A stretch of DNA of 64,000 nt from Sycobia sp. Sy_11. Its lineage: Eukaryota; Arthropoda; Insecta; Hymenoptera; Epichrysomallidae. A model generated the notes under the pieces. That model did no database searches, had not been told where the DNA came from, and saw only the letters and a list, made by a program, of their open reading frames with translations. Location: assembly GCA_018907035.1 (NCBI GenBank), contig JACCIC010000018.1, positions 1-64,000 on the forward strand, read 5' to 3'. The translations under genes and the position numbers were made by a program. Positions 1-13,319 of the stretch are shown here, in pieces (positions within the stretch are counted from its first letter, which is position 1; every line of letters begins with the position of its first letter).

Positions 1-393
1 AATTCAATCTAGCTGACGATTCCAAGCGATCCGAATTATATTTTTCGTTCGATACGTGAAAATTGAAATAATAGATTCGCGTTGTATATGCACGACTCGA
101 ATCCATTCGAATCGACGTGGACGAATCCACCTCGATCCGCTGAAAAGAGAAAGTAATCGTAACATTGCAATCACACTCAATGGTCGAATAAAATAAAAAA
201 TTATAATTTTGGATTGTCAGCTAAATCGGCTCGGATAAATCTCTATATTCACTACTCTTATATTTGAGCATATCCAATCGAAACGATTCAGACTTATAGC
301 ACCATAGATCATTTCCTCTATTTTTTGCCATAGGATAGACACCCACTGTACAGGTTGTAAATAAAATAAATGGAGAGAGAGAGGAGAGAGAGG

Positions 394-424
<31 letters not shown>

Positions 425-591
425 GAGAGATAGGGCCTCATCGTACTGTTAATGGCGATTATACGTCCTTTGGAGTCACGGGAGCTTATTAGGAGGCATC
501 GCGGCATCGCTCCGTCATTGCGGTCGCTCGTTTTGGAGAACGCGCGCAAGTATGTAACTCATTTCGAGTGCAGTAGGATGACTCATAGAGA

Positions 592-628
<37 letters not shown>

Positions 629-1826
629 GTACGCCGTGAGCCACGAGGAAAACTTATATGTATAGAGATGAGAGACAAAAGGTTCTGATATCTATCTAGG
701 TATATATAAACAATGCGCAAAAAGACAAACAGAGCCGTGGAAATGGCTCAGATATCGTTCTACATACAGGAGGACGTGTCTATATGGGGGTAAATCAACA
801 AAAGCTACTCACGCACCAAAATCACATTTGCATACTTATTTACAGATTCGTATACTTATAAATGATAAAATTACGGCTTAATATATGGCTCTCGTCATGG
901 ATTAGTTGTGATGGTTTGAGTAAATGTTTAATTACATAAAGGTTTCATTTCGCAATTTAGATTAATGTTAACAGTTTGTTAAGGCGGTCACCTCTGTTAT
1001 ACTAATAAAGCAACGAGGCATGCTATAAGGATATTCATATATTGGGCTACTAAACCTATACATACCTAGGCAAAATAAGGATGATATGAAATTGGATGAA
1101 AAATTTTTTTCGATTATTTAAGGTTCTGCTGATTCGCTTTTATATGTACCGCGTTTATGCGTTAATATTACTTGCAGAGATAATTCAACGTACAGATATA
1201 CGAATCTTATTTTGTCGACAAAATTTCGACTTTTCTTACATAGTGTCTGTGATGTGTAAGCCCTATTTCTCAACTGCATTCTTTCTTAAATATGCGTGCA
1301 TTCCCATATATATATCAGCGTCGCGCCCAACTTAATCTGCGCGACTTTATATATAGTTCCCTTTTCGCCGGTTACCCAGTACTAAGGCCTCCACGCTCGA
1401 AACCTCGAAAAGGTGAACGATCGCTGCTGAATTTCACGTAACGGTCCTAAAAAAACACACGCCACGCACCCGAGAGCCAAAGACCAAACAAAGCAAAAAA
1501 AAAACCGAAATCCACGCGCGAGCTCTGACCACATCCGCGTATAATGTCGCCCGCGCAAGTATGTATAGGCGGGTGCAGTATTCGTTTCGCTCGTCGAGCG
1601 CGCGAAATTTGGCCGTGCGCCCGCGGGTTGGGGGCTGGGGCGGGGTGAGAGAGAGGGCGCGCGTCGTCCTACGTACGTGGCCGAAAACTAAAAGGAGAGA
1701 GAGAGAGAGGGGGGGGGGAACAAACAAAACATCACGAAGGGGGCGAATGGTTGTTCTGGCGGCCCGGTCGCGATGTCCGCGCCTATATGTACGTAAATCC
1801 GTACATGCTTATCCGCAGTTACTTAC
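1..1826. other. Intergenic, no supported gene
   Basis: I see no coding exon here. GA-rich tracts lie at 372-430 and 592-625. The stretch from about 1,380 becomes GC- and CpG-rich with purine/pyrimidine low-complexity runs. Open frames in this segment are driven by low-complexity sequence and match no family I know. Confidence 0.5.
372..430. repeat. Imperfect (GA)n microsatellite
   Basis: Nearly pure GA run broken by GGA and TAGA interruptions. A second pure GA run follows at 592-625. Confidence 0.9.
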
Positions 1827-2150
1827 CGGGGCCAGTCGCTAAATCCGTACGCATTATTTGAGCGCGCGTCGTTATACGGTGCCGCTCGCATGCGGCATTA
1901 TAGACGAGCGGAAAAAGCGCGGAATTCGCTCCCCCCCCCCACCCGCCTCACCCGCCATGCATCCTTTACTCCGCCATTCCATCAGCTCGTTTTCGAGCTC
2001 TCGCGCATATTTTACGGCGTCCATGCTCTTTTTCGTCGCGTGTCGTCGTCTGTCCCTGCCTTTATCTCTCTCTCTCTTTCTCTCTGTCTACCTCAAGAAT
2101 CGTCGCGCGCAAAAATAGCTCGCGTATAATATATCGTCCTCCAGACGTGA
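1827..2150 (-). other. Possible minus-strand non-coding first exon
   Basis: Plus-strand bases 1,821-1,826 read ACTTAC, so the minus strand has a perfect GTAAGT donor preceded by CCCCG. The 320 bases upstream on that strand are GC- and CpG-rich, unlike the AT-rich flank. This would suit a 5' UTR exon of a gene transcribed leftward out of the window. No reading frame or acceptor confirms it, so it is only a hint. Confidence 0.18.
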
Positions 2151-2931
2151 CTGCAAAAGGTTCTCTACCAATGCAGCTGCATCTATCTATCTATATATAT
2201 ATATAGATAGTCCAAGGCGACTGGATCGAATGTACATAAGTATACTGCGTGAAGTTGGGATGCGAGGAATGAGAAGAGGAGCTTAATGGAGAGTAAGTCG
2301 AGGTGTAAGTTCGTTTGATAATATTTCGATTTATAAAGCATGGATAGGATAAAATTGTAGTTTGTTTATATTCTTAGTAATACGTAATTTTTCTTCGATC
2401 GTTTTCATCGTGCTTAATTTTTTTTTTCTTATTGGATAATAAGTAAACAAAAGTTGATAAAGAAAATTGAAAGGTATACGAACAATTGGTCGTTTAACGA
2501 CACTGTTATGGAATACATTTTAATATAAATTAAATCCACGAATCGTTCTTCATTGTTTCTTGTAAATTAATGGGAAAATAAATAGCATTAAACAGCATAA
2601 AAGGATATTTTTATTAATGCAAATTGACAAACGGTTTAGGCGGTGCGATAATGTAAATAGTTGAGCCAGCATGATAAACTTCGCCTAATGTCGGAAAATT
2701 CTGGTACCAGTTGATGGCCAACGTTTCAATCTAATATTTTCATACTCGTATTTAAGCTCAAGTAAGTTTCTGCTTACTTACGTACTTCGTTTAATTAACA
2801 ACTTACATAAGTTTATAGAAGGTAAGGTGATTGCACTTCATTAAGTTTTTAAGTCAATTCATATATAATAGTTTATTACAAAATTATTCATTAAATATTA
2901 GAAGGAAATATAATAAATATGAATAATATTT

Positions 2932-3063
2932 GATGATCGTTGGCTCGATCTCTAGAGCGAAGCATCCAAATTCCGGACTCGGCCGATTGACACAAGCACC
3001 GCTGTAATAATTTACATGTGCTTTGTTTACAAACACATCGTAGACCTCCGTCGCTAATTAACA
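2932..3063 (+). repeat. Interspersed SINE-like repeat, copy 1
   Basis: This segment is alignable by eye to 35,741-35,882 and 37,061-37,219. Shared blocks in order are a CGATC..TAGAGCGAAG box, a TCGGCCGATTGACA box, and a CATGTGCTTTGTTTA box. This copy lacks about 20 bases between the first two boxes. The family is not identified. The first box resembles a tRNA B box in copy 2, so a tRNA-derived SINE is possible but unproven. Confidence 0.55.
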
Positions 3064-3742
3064 CATATACTTGTAAAATAAACTTTTAAGTAAGACTTCG
3101 AAGAATGTGTTCGTCATCAACCCTTTTCTTGATTAACATTAAAAATATATTTCACCAATTTCATACTTTAAAAGCTCTACTTAAATCAACATCTTGAAAA
3201 GTAATTTTAACAAGACGAGAATTCCAATCGGTTGAAAGCATTCTTTAAAACTACTTCTATAGCTGAGATTCTCTTTGTTGACACTAATGGTTGTGCAAAT
3301 CTTGCAGTTATTTCTTAAAGAAAATTGGAATTTTCATTGATTTCTTTTTCTCAAAAATGTGAATTGTTCAATTAATATTTTAGAGCGATTTTCCTATGAC
3401 CTCATGCTCGAGTTTAAACGTTACTTACATAATTAATGTATATTTATTTAGTAATAGTTGAAAATTTCACTTATTTAATCTTACATAATACGACAATACG
3501 CGTAATTATTATTATTTATTCCCTAATTCAAGACCTAATAATAAATTTGTGCGATGCGCAATATTCATTTTATGCGTTATGAAAGGTGTCCGTATAGAGA
3601 TTAATTTATTAACGTTGGCCCCGATACCCAGGTGTATTTTCGGCTGAATGTATTATAAATGCATTTGATTATACCTGTAGTCGCGGCGGTAACAAGAATT
3701 ATTACCGAGAATAAACAATTTTTCTGTTCAGTAATAATATGT

Positions 3743-3743
<1 letters not shown>

Positions 3744-3809
<66 letters not shown>
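3744..3809. repeat. (GT)n microsatellite, about 33 units
   Basis: Uninterrupted alternating GT tract of about 66 bases in AT-rich sequence. Alternating purine-pyrimidine runs of this length can adopt Z-DNA. Confidence 0.95.
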
Positions 3810-3812
<3 letters not shown>

Positions 3813-6654
3813 TTTTTTTGTGTTCGGTAAGAGTGATCAAATTACAACTACGTATCAGACGGAATTTATATAGTAACTGCAGCTATATTTCATTATCAAA
3901 ATAGGGATAATTGATTTATTATATATTTTAAAAGTAGTTGTTTTATCGTCGTCTTGAATAATACGATAATAAACAAATTTTGCTTTTAAACTAGCTATGT
4001 CTTATTTTTTATTGTATTGATTTTTCGAAATTAAAAATAACTATATTACAGTAATAATAATTTTCTATTGTCACAGGCTAGTATTTCTAATCGTAATAAC
4101 AGTTCATTTGTGTAATTCTTCTTAAAAGAGAGAGTAAAATGCATTCCGTGAATTAGAGACAATTTATCGAGCTATTTATTTTAGCACGTAATAATTATAG
4201 CGGTGACAGGATTGGTTGTGATTTCTCGCAGGAGAAGTATCTAACATAAAGCTAAAATACACTGGTATCTTATCATCATTACAATTTTTAAGTAAATTTC
4301 TTATTGACTAAGTAGGACTTATCAGGGAAATTAATCTAGCTAATTAAAGGAAATGATAGAGTTACTTACTATTTTGGATCTATCTGGAAAAAAAAAACTG
4401 AGAAGCACAACTTTTCGTCGTATCTTCCCTCTTTATAGAACAGGCGCATGTCCCCCTATACGCGTAATACTTTTGAACAAGACCTTTTCTGTAACTCAAT
4501 GCACCAACTCGCTATTGTATCCATATAGTCATAACTGGGATAGCTTGTATTTCGTACGTGTGCGTTTGCTTAGTCAATGCCGCGCGTCCACCAGATGTCG
4601 AGAATCGGGCCCTTTATTACCGGGGCAGGCTCCGACAATGCGACAGGTTCACACAAGGTCGTCGGGGGATCGGTTCCTAGCAAAGCCTATTACGCTCGTT
4701 ATTCCTCATTGCGGATTTTAGGATCTGTTTGGAAGTTTAATTCTGTAACATATCCATTGCGACATTGCAGTTGGTTTTCCGAAACTCTGAGAGTCTATGT
4801 AAGTCGGTCTTACATGGGAATAATTGGTCATTATGTGTTAAAATTTAATACATTCTTTTGTAATAGCCCGCACTTCTGTTCGGAGAAAATTTGACCCTTG
4901 TAGTTGCGACTCTTTTTTTCCATCCGCCTTGAAACAGTCAGATCGGCAGTAAAATATAAACTGGCATGCTTATATCAGAAAAATGACGAGGAACAGTTGA
5001 GCTGACCAGAAAAAGCAATATTATTGGCTAAAACAACAATTAGCAAATATATTGGTAATATTTATCCTCGAGCATGAACAACGATTTATCGAGACCTCGA
5101 AATGCCAAACTGTGAGAAATGGGCGATGCAAGACGAATTGTGGCACTTTCAAATTTCACGATTAACCATCTATACACGTGTATACACGAGATGTTTGTAA
5201 TTACGTGCAGTTTCTTGCGATACAGCCTAATATTGCCATAACCAATTTCTCAACCGTGTTGCGTTAACGATCCTCGCCAAGGTGGCTGGCACGGCGTCGA
5301 GATTTGGAAAATTCAACGAGATCAGGGCTAGCTCGTACTATCGGAAATTCCCATGTGTATTACGTATACATATTATCGTTAAATTAAAATTTATTTCAGG
5401 GATTAGCGAAGTCAATGTTTGCTCATCGAGCAAAAAAAAAACACTCTGTTTTAAATAACATTAGATTATATAATTAAATTATCGCCGATTTTAATTAATC
5501 GTACACATCATTTATATCTAGTAGATTCGACAAACGGCATGGAAATGAGAATGCTGTAAAAATTTGAATTTTGCTTTTTGATTAAGAAGTATGAAAAAGG
5601 TTCTCCATTACATCAGGTTGGACGAATTTATTTAAAAAATTTACAGTAGAGTAGAACCGATATAATTAAAGGACATAATTAATTAAGATTGTCAAAACTT
5701 TGATATTTACATATTAAATTGCTTAAAACAGCATTTTATAGTTAATTGATATATAAAAGAGCAGTTGACACCCATTAAGGGGTACGATCCTAGCCCCATT
5801 TTCTTTTATATACCAATAGACGTGATAATGTGCAGCTCTTCTAGCATTACACTGACAATTATTTTTACCGCTGTTAGCCATAAAATAATCTAGTTATAAT
5901 TATATAATATCAGCTAAACCGTCTTCGTTGATAATTATCGATACGTAGAATCTAAAATATCAAAACTACTACTAAAAATTAATAAATAAAAAAAAGCAAT
6001 ATACTATTGTTAGCAAAGGATCGTCTGACTATTCTCACCACAAAATGTCACGAATCCACTCAAAAATCATTAGAACCAGTTGACATATAGGATAATAATA
6101 TTATTAATAAATTTTTTAGTAGATATAATGGCTAGAATTTCATCAGATATTTTAGTTACGATAGTTGGAGATTTTATGACAAAGTGAAAGATATTATTAT
6201 TATTTCGAACGATCCCGAAGATGATTTCATTAGATGTAATGTCCTTGTTTACGAATCTATCATTGAATTTATTAGTACGTAATTGATACGTCAAATTAGC
6301 GAAAGATGAATTCATTAAATAATAATAAATACAAATAGTAATAAGTTCACTTTTTAATAATACGCGCTTTTCCTTTTAAAATATTTTCTATATGAACGAA
6401 AATATGGTTGTTCAATGGGATCTCCTTTGTCACCGGTCATAGCTATTTTGTAAATGGATAATGATACTACGAGCGCGCGCGCGCGCGTATTGAATATCAT
6501 AAATTTTCAATCGTCCATCATAAAACCGATAGAACCTCCGTAAATCGAAACAGCGACAAAGATTCAATAAAAGTTCTTTATCTGCAACTTGTCTCTCTAT
6601 TAACCACTCGTCCCTACATCACGCACAATCATATATATAGTCATTCCCCAGCCG

Positions 6655-6656
<2 letters not shown>

Positions 6657-6735
<79 letters not shown>

Positions 6736-6738
6736 TCT
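6657..6738. repeat. Compound (CA)n-(CT)n microsatellite
   Basis: A CA run (6,657-6,691) passes directly into a CT run to 6,738. A second CA run of about 40 bases lies at 6,831-6,870. Confidence 0.95.
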
Positions 6739-6827
6739 GCCTGTCCAATTTCATAAATACATTGCCGTCCTCTCCCTCATCCAGCGCCGAAGTTTTATTC
6801 CCGCTCGATTGCGCTGCAAGGCCCGAT

Positions 6828-6874
<47 letters not shown>

Positions 6875-7203
6875 GTTATATCGCGAACGACCCCGCGCAA
6901 TCGTCCCATATGTATACAATGTAGCCGCGTGTGCTCAACGACCCATCGCTAAAAACTATGTCCTTTAATTCCACTCCGCTGCACACCCCCGCGTGCTCGT
7001 ACAGCGCCGGAGGTGGCCGGTGGACGGGCGCGATGGAGAGCGACGACGACGTTCGGGCGTACTCGCTCCCCCCCCCCCCCCAAAGCCGACGGTCTATTCA
7101 ACCGTACAGCACCAGACGTCAGCGCGCGCATGCCCGTTCCTTTCGAAACTGCCGCGCGCGCGCGCGCTCCGAGCGTCATCTTCGCGGGGGGTCGTGGAAG
7201 TAG

Positions 7204-7204
<1 letters not shown>

Positions 7205-7239
<35 letters not shown>
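7205..7239. repeat. (CAG)n trinucleotide repeat
   Basis: About 11 perfect CAG units in the GC-rich block. Not in any supported coding frame. Confidence 0.9.
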
Positions 7240-7944
7240 ACCACGCGCATTGATTTTTGCCACAGCGCGCAGGAGGGGCTGCCGACTAGACGCGCGCCTC
7301 TCCGCGCTTTTTACACACACACGGACACACGGGCACACGCATACCGCATAAGGAGATCACCGCGTGTGCGCGAGCCGCGCGGGAGGGGGAGGAGGGGGCT
7401 ATCTATCCGCATGGGATTCCCTCCTCCTCCGCACCTCCCTTTATCCGAGGCACATCGGCCCTCGCGCGACCCGCGACGACGATGCCTAACGTCCTTGCCA
7501 ATCGTATATATAGACACATAAAGCTCGTTCGCGTTCTGCTCATGCGTGGTCCATCGTCAGTCGTGAGATTTCCCTCGCGTTGTCCCTTTTACGAGACGCG
7601 CGCGCGAGCGTCCTGCTTCGCACAGCGGCGGGCTTCAGTCGTCCTCGTCGCGTTTATACCGTCACTCTCTCCCTTTCTATTTCCATCTTTTCCCCCCACC
7701 CTCTCTCTCTCTCTCTCTCTCTCTCTCGAGCGCGTGTCACTATCAGCGAGAGAGAAATTGCGATGCTCCCTTGGAGGTCCAGAGCCCCCCGACCGTCGTG
7801 CGTCGTCGCCAGAAGCCGATGCAGCCCTGGACAGCGAGGACGGCCGAGAGCCCTGCGTAAGTGATCGCAGAGTGTGCGTGCATGTGTGTGTCATTACATT
7901 TAGCCTCTATATATCTTCATTGGTATTTGTACTTAAACGGTACA

Positions 7945-7945
<1 letters not shown>

Positions 7946-7994
<49 letters not shown>
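7946..7994. repeat. (TA)n microsatellite
   Basis: Pure TA tract of about 49 bases, starting 90 bases after the candidate splice donor at 7,857. Confidence 0.95.
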
Positions 7995-8002
<8 letters not shown>

Positions 8003-8725
8003 ATACGGTGGTGGTGCAAGCACGCAATCAACCCGGGCAGCGTAGGCGCTCGCGGGGTCGCTGACTCCGAGCAAGTTTCGACGAGCGAAGGCACGCGCGT
8101 ATAGACGAGCCCTCCGCTCGTCTGGGGGCTGCGTTTACGCGAAGGTTCGCCCCCTCCCTCCCGGTCAACCCTTACCACCGTCTGTTTTTTCCGCCTCGCC
8201 GTCCGTGCGCGCGTGCTAATACGACGCTTTTTTCTCTCTCTGTTTTTGTTTTAGTTCTTCGTTTTTCGCTATACTCCTCCCCCCCCCGCCCCCCGCCGCC
8301 GCTGCCGCCACGCGTGCAACGGCAGCGGCAGCGAGAGCCAACGGCGTGCCGCTAAAGAGAAAGTGATAAAGTGCGCTGATGGGGAAGGAAAGCTGGTGGT
8401 AGCGACAGCGGGGGGAGGTAGCGGAGGCGCACAAACGCGCGCACACACGCACAGAGAGAGAGAGAGAGGGGGGGACAGGTAAACTCCGTAAACTCCCGCG
8501 CAGCTTTTTTGCCTCGAGGGCCCTCTCCACGTAGTAGTGTATATGTATTTACACACATAGATAGGTCGGATACGAGCATCAGTCGAGAGCAGGAGTCGCG
8601 TCGAGTCACACGGACGCGGGACGGATTTTTTTTCTTCCTCGTCTCTCCTATACGAAAGGTGTGTTGAACGCGCTCTCGTGCGTCTCTCGGCGAGAAGTGT
8701 ATGTATATATAGATGTTCGCGGGAG

Positions 8726-8731
<6 letters not shown>

Positions 8732-8768
<37 letters not shown>

Positions 8769-9216
8769 CCGCTTGTTTGCTTTATATTCTATAGAGTCTC
8801 ATTTTCCTTGGCGCCGTGTGCCCTATTGTGTCGCGTCCTTTTATCATTGGCCTCGGGGACGGAACAGAGGGCAGCCGAGAGAGCTCGTACGGCGAGGTAG
8901 TCGCGGGATATTCGCGTATGTAGAGAGGAGTCGGTGCAGCGCGATTATATATTTAGGGCGGTCGCGAGAGGGGCGATTGGGGATAATACCGGGATAGAGG
9001 TCCATTTATTCTCTTTCTCTCACTCTCTCTCTCTCTCTCTCTCTCTGTCTGTCTCTCGCAGGTGCTATTTTCTGCGCCCGTTTGTTATTTCGCGTCGTGA
9101 AACGAAATGCTAGTGTAGATTTTATTTTTGGGCGTAAGCGAAGAAGGAAAAAAACCGATATCGCCGAGCGAAACGCCTCCTGATGTTTATAGTTTTGTGC
9201 GAGTGAACTGTACTGC

Positions 9217-9261
<45 letters not shown>
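8732..9261. repeat. Cluster of CT and GA microsatellites
   Basis: CT runs at about 8,732-8,765 and 9,012-9,045, then a GA run at 9,220-9,261. The opposite-sense CT and GA tracts could pair as a hairpin in RNA. Confidence 0.9.
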
Positions 9262-9271
<10 letters not shown>

Positions 9272-10055
9272 CGACGACCGTTGTCACGGCGTCACTCAGC
9301 TGGTGTTCTGTGAGTTATTCGTTTATATTTTTTTGCACGTGCTCGTCGACGATAATGGGTTCGTATACCAGTACATTTTTCCAATTCAATGTGCAATGAG
9401 CCAGCGATAATAATTTTCCGATAAAAGTGATAGTTTTATAATATATGGATAGGCCAAGAGTTGTTTTCTTTTTTGCAATGACGTATATGCGTTGTTCGAT
9501 TGATTGTATAAATAACGCGAGAAATAATTATAAATTATGCAACGGATAATCATGAGAATCTAGAAGTTATACATTGAAAAAAAATTATTTTGATTTTTAT
9601 GTTACTATCTACTTAATATATTGTTTATCTTCCAATTCGAAAATCTATTTAGTGAATTTCGAAAAATTATTGTTCAAGTACATTTAAAACGAACAAAGTC
9701 TTTTTTCAATTTCGTAAAAATATTTTTTATACTGACACTTTTGCTATAAATTAAGAAAATATTCACTTGGAAGTTGAAGAATTTTTCACTGTATGGGGTA
9801 AAATCATATGATTTGACGTAGTATTAGTTGTGTAATCATTGAGTAAACGAGGTAAAGCGTGAAAGAAAAAAAATCGATGCATATTGAAGGGAAGCTGTAT
9901 AAAAATTCTACATCTTGCAGCAGAATGGCACTGCAATTATTGCCGAACGGACGTTCAAATAATACGGCAATTGATCCATTTTCCTTTAAATCATATCGAA
10001 TTTTCCACCCCTGTATGTCCAACTTTACTCTCTGTGCACAATGCACACATACACA

Positions 10056-10059
<4 letters not shown>

Positions 10060-10104
<45 letters not shown>
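10060..10104. repeat. (TA)n microsatellite
   Basis: Pure TA run flanked by short CA runs. Confidence 0.95.
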
Positions 10105-10109
<5 letters not shown>

Positions 10110-11489
10110 CACACAATACAATTCTAATTTTACCTCGGACAAAAGCTCGCGCTGTCACCAGGTGGACGTAAAATGGCGGGAAATCGTCCGTCTCATTCAT
10201 TGATTCATGTGCGTTGCGGCAGGTCCGTGACAGTGCATGTACGCTTTATTTTTTTTTCTTCTTCTTACAATTAAAAACCGTTCGTTAATAAAGCCCAACG
10301 CTTTATACCTTTTACGAATGTATAATCAGGTGTCGGAATGTTTTAGCGTGACGTTAAAAATGAAAAATGTCCGGTTTATTGAGTCGAAAACGGAAAATAA
10401 AGAGGCGGGAGTTGAAAGGAGAAAAAAAAAACGATGGGATGGTTTTACAAAAATGTTTTTGTGAATAAACGTTGCAGAGTTATAAAAGAAATGGTCATTT
10501 TCCAATTTATTTCATCAAGAGAACATTTAAGCCTTTAATTCGTACAAAGCAAAAAGTCAAATTCAAAGTTTTGAGTTCGGTATTATAAAAACGAGGAAAA
10601 GAATTTCAATGTTGAGAAATGTTAAATTCAAAAAATTAATGATATTTAAAAGTTGAAAGATTAAAGTAACTCACTTTTAACTAATAACGAAGTGCAAATT
10701 TTATATTTAATTTGTGACGTAATTGATATTGTTTAAACCATAATACTCATGTGTGGAGAACGATAAAATTACAAATGTATAAATATACAAATAATACTCG
10801 TTTGTAATGTATGACAGAAGATACGCAAGCGTTTTCATCGTATCATTGATCAATCCAATTGCGCTATGGATTGGAAAAAGAAACTTATACGAGTATAGTG
10901 CCAGAATTAATAAAAGCTTTACGCATACTAACTGTAGTGAAAGAAACGTTAAGATTTCTCCTCATTATCAATGCGACACCTTTCTTCTTTGCATACATTA
11001 TCGAATTACATTATTACCGTTACCTCTCGGTATGAGATTATCATACCGTGTTGCAATTGCATTACTCCTACAATTTGCTTTACATTGCTGACAGCCGCGT
11101 GATTATTGAAACAGAGCCGTATGAGTAGAATATTTTTATGTTTTTCTGAACTATAAACGTGTTCCTTAAACTTTTAATGCATATTCGCTATTATTTTAAA
11201 AGAAATCTCTATAATTCGATCCAAACAATTCAAAAATGAAATTGTTACTTCTGTTTCTCTGATTTTTGAATTGAAAAAATGAATCTGAAACATTTCAAGT
11301 GATTTTCCAAGAATAATATTCGTGTGCAATTAATGAAAACCTTTAAAAAATCAGAAATCACAGTTAATCACAGAAATCAAAAATTACAGTTGAAAAAAAG
11401 AGTCTACAAAGAGCAGCTTAATTATTTTATTTCATTTATCTTGAATCAGAATTTGATGGTAATTTAAACGTTTTATAAAAGTTGATAAA

Positions 11490-11494
<5 letters not shown>

Positions 11495-11535
<41 letters not shown>
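11495..11535. repeat. (TA)n microsatellite
   Basis: Pure TA run in AT-rich DNA. Confidence 0.95.
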
Positions 11536-11542
<7 letters not shown>

Positions 11543-12002
11543 AATTGAAAACTGTGCATTAAATTTTGTTATTTCAAATTGAAAAAATTAACTCATTGTT
11601 TGAGACAAAATGTTATATTGATTCTTTTTAATTTCTCTAAAGCAAGTTTAAGGTGGCTCTATTGACTAATGAAAAAGCACTTGCCTTTATTACAAGATTT
11701 GGCAGAATATAATTTAAATATTCGAATTAGGATTGCTGATCGAGGAAAGGCAGGGTGTCGAAATTATTGGCAGAAAAAATCATTTGAAAATTGTTAGTTA
11801 TTACAGAAATCTTTATGGAACCCAATATTAAATCACTAACTAAATCAGCTGATTGATATATTTTATAAAATTGGATACTTTGGTTTAAGAAGCATAGAAA
11901 ATATTAGCGAAAGCTTCCAATAGAAAAATATGTATTTTCTGATGAACATTAAAGAAAATTAATGTATCAATAACTTTTAATCTATGTACATGTAATCATA
12001 AG

Positions 12003-12005
<3 letters not shown>

Positions 12006-12046
<41 letters not shown>
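12006..12046. repeat. (TA)n microsatellite
   Basis: Pure TA run. Confidence 0.95.
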
Positions 12047-12050
<4 letters not shown>

Positions 12051-12633
12051 ATATAATTTGTTTTTCGTATTTAGTTTTGACATCAAAATTAAATAATTAA
12101 TATAAATAACCATGACTTCAGTCTTCCTAGGCCCACCTTCAATATATGTATATATATATACTACTTCTTCCATTCGTATCATATGTATTTCGTTGTTCAA
12201 TATTTCCGCTTTCAGATAATCTCTTCGTGTGCACGCATCGTCATTCACATTTTTTCACACTTCAGCGTAAACTTTTCTCCCTCGATTATTCTGGATTTGA
12301 AATAAAAAAGAAAAAGATAAAATAGGAGATAAAAAATCTTGACAAATAACAAGCATCAGCAACACCTGTCCATTTTTTCTCCGCGTCACAATCGTCCCCC
12401 GCGGAAAACCCCACTCTCTACTTCCCGACGTCTGCTTCTACCTGGTTCATTCTTCGTCTTTCGCCACTTTATCCTCTACGCATATATATATATAATAATG
12501 TCGCAATGAGCACGTTGGCTTCATCGTCGCGAGCCGCGCTTCAAAGAGCCGGATTCATTCATTCCGCTCGTGTGCGCTGCATGCGCACATATAATATGCA
12601 GAGTAATATGCCCCGCGCGTAGGCATACCAGCA

Positions 12634-12638
<5 letters not shown>

Positions 12639-12677
<39 letters not shown>

Positions 12678-12798
12678 CATACATTTTCCGCGCTTCGAGT
12701 CGCGGGCCACTCGAGACGCTCGCTACATATACACTCGGCGGTCACGGTAATACGGCGGCGCGGCGCAGCGCATGAATGTGGATCTTTGAAAAGTTATG

Positions 12799-12854
<56 letters not shown>
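12639..12854. repeat. Two (TA)n microsatellites around a CpG-rich spacer
   Basis: TA runs at about 12,639-12,670 and 12,802-12,854 enclose a 130-base GC-rich spacer. Frames encoding Tyr-Ile repeats here are artefacts of the TA runs. Confidence 0.93.
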
Positions 12855-12857
<3 letters not shown>

Positions 12858-13256
12858 TCTGTGCGTGTCCCTCGTGTGAAGAAGACGTCTGGACTCGCAG
12901 CACAGTCTGGTGTTTTTTTTGTTTTTTGTTTTGTTTGTTTTGTTTTTTTTTTAATTGCTACATAGAGAAAGAATAAGGGCGAGAAGTATTTGTGCACGAG
13001 AGCGCCTCTAGTCGCGATTTTAATTCATGTTTTTCTTCTTTCAACCCTGCTTCCCTCCTCCCACCCCCGGCCGTCCTTCGCACCAGGGTTGTCGCTCGGT
13101 TAATCGCGAGAGGCGCGCGATTGTTTTGCCGAGTACACTGAGGTTGGGGGGGGGGAGGGTTCTTATGTTATACGCCGAACCGAGGGCAAGATAAGGGAGG
13201 AGAGGGTATGAACTGAGCGTAAGAGGAGGCTCGCGGTTTTCTTCTCTTTTCAAGAC

Positions 13257-13259
<3 letters not shown>

Positions 13260-13310
<51 letters not shown>
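13260..13310. repeat. (TA)n microsatellite
   Basis: Pure TA run of about 50 bases, followed by a short CA run. Confidence 0.95.

Positions 13311-13319
<9 letters not shown>

Larger units (their letters stand above)
2151..6650. other. AT-rich intergenic stretch
   Basis: It holds one copy of an interspersed repeat (2,932-3,063) and a long GT microsatellite. Two overlapping frames at 4,353-4,894 have slightly higher GC but no recognisable domain, and I do not call them genes. A short CG run lies at 6,473-6,488. Confidence 0.5.
6950..9309 (+). promoter_or_regulatory. GC/CpG-rich promoter-like block with candidate 5' UTR exons
   Basis: This 2.4-kb block is far richer in GC and CpG than its flanks and is packed with CT, GA, TA and CAG microsatellites, as is common around insect transcription starts. 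On the plus strand it contains two strong donors: CTGC|GTAAGT with GT at 7,857 and TTCT|GTGAGT with GT at 9,310. Either could splice to the acceptor ending at 15,470, just before the CYRI start codon, giving a long 5' intron and perhaps alternative first exons. Open frames here are long only because stop codons are scarce in GC-rich low-complexity sequence, and they show no domains. The link to the CYRI gene is inference; transcript data are needed to place the start site. Confidence 0.33.

Noticed and set aside
4353..4894. Two overlapping plus-strand frames with raised GC
   Set aside because: No recognisable motif and no splice partners; could be an old LTR or non-coding RNA, but nothing supports either.
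6949..8178. Many long frames in the GC-rich block, several over 90 codons on both strands
   Set aside because: They encode Ser/Gln/Cys, Thr-His and Tyr-Ile runs made by CAG, CA and TA repeats; no domain, and overlapping frames on both strands are equally long.
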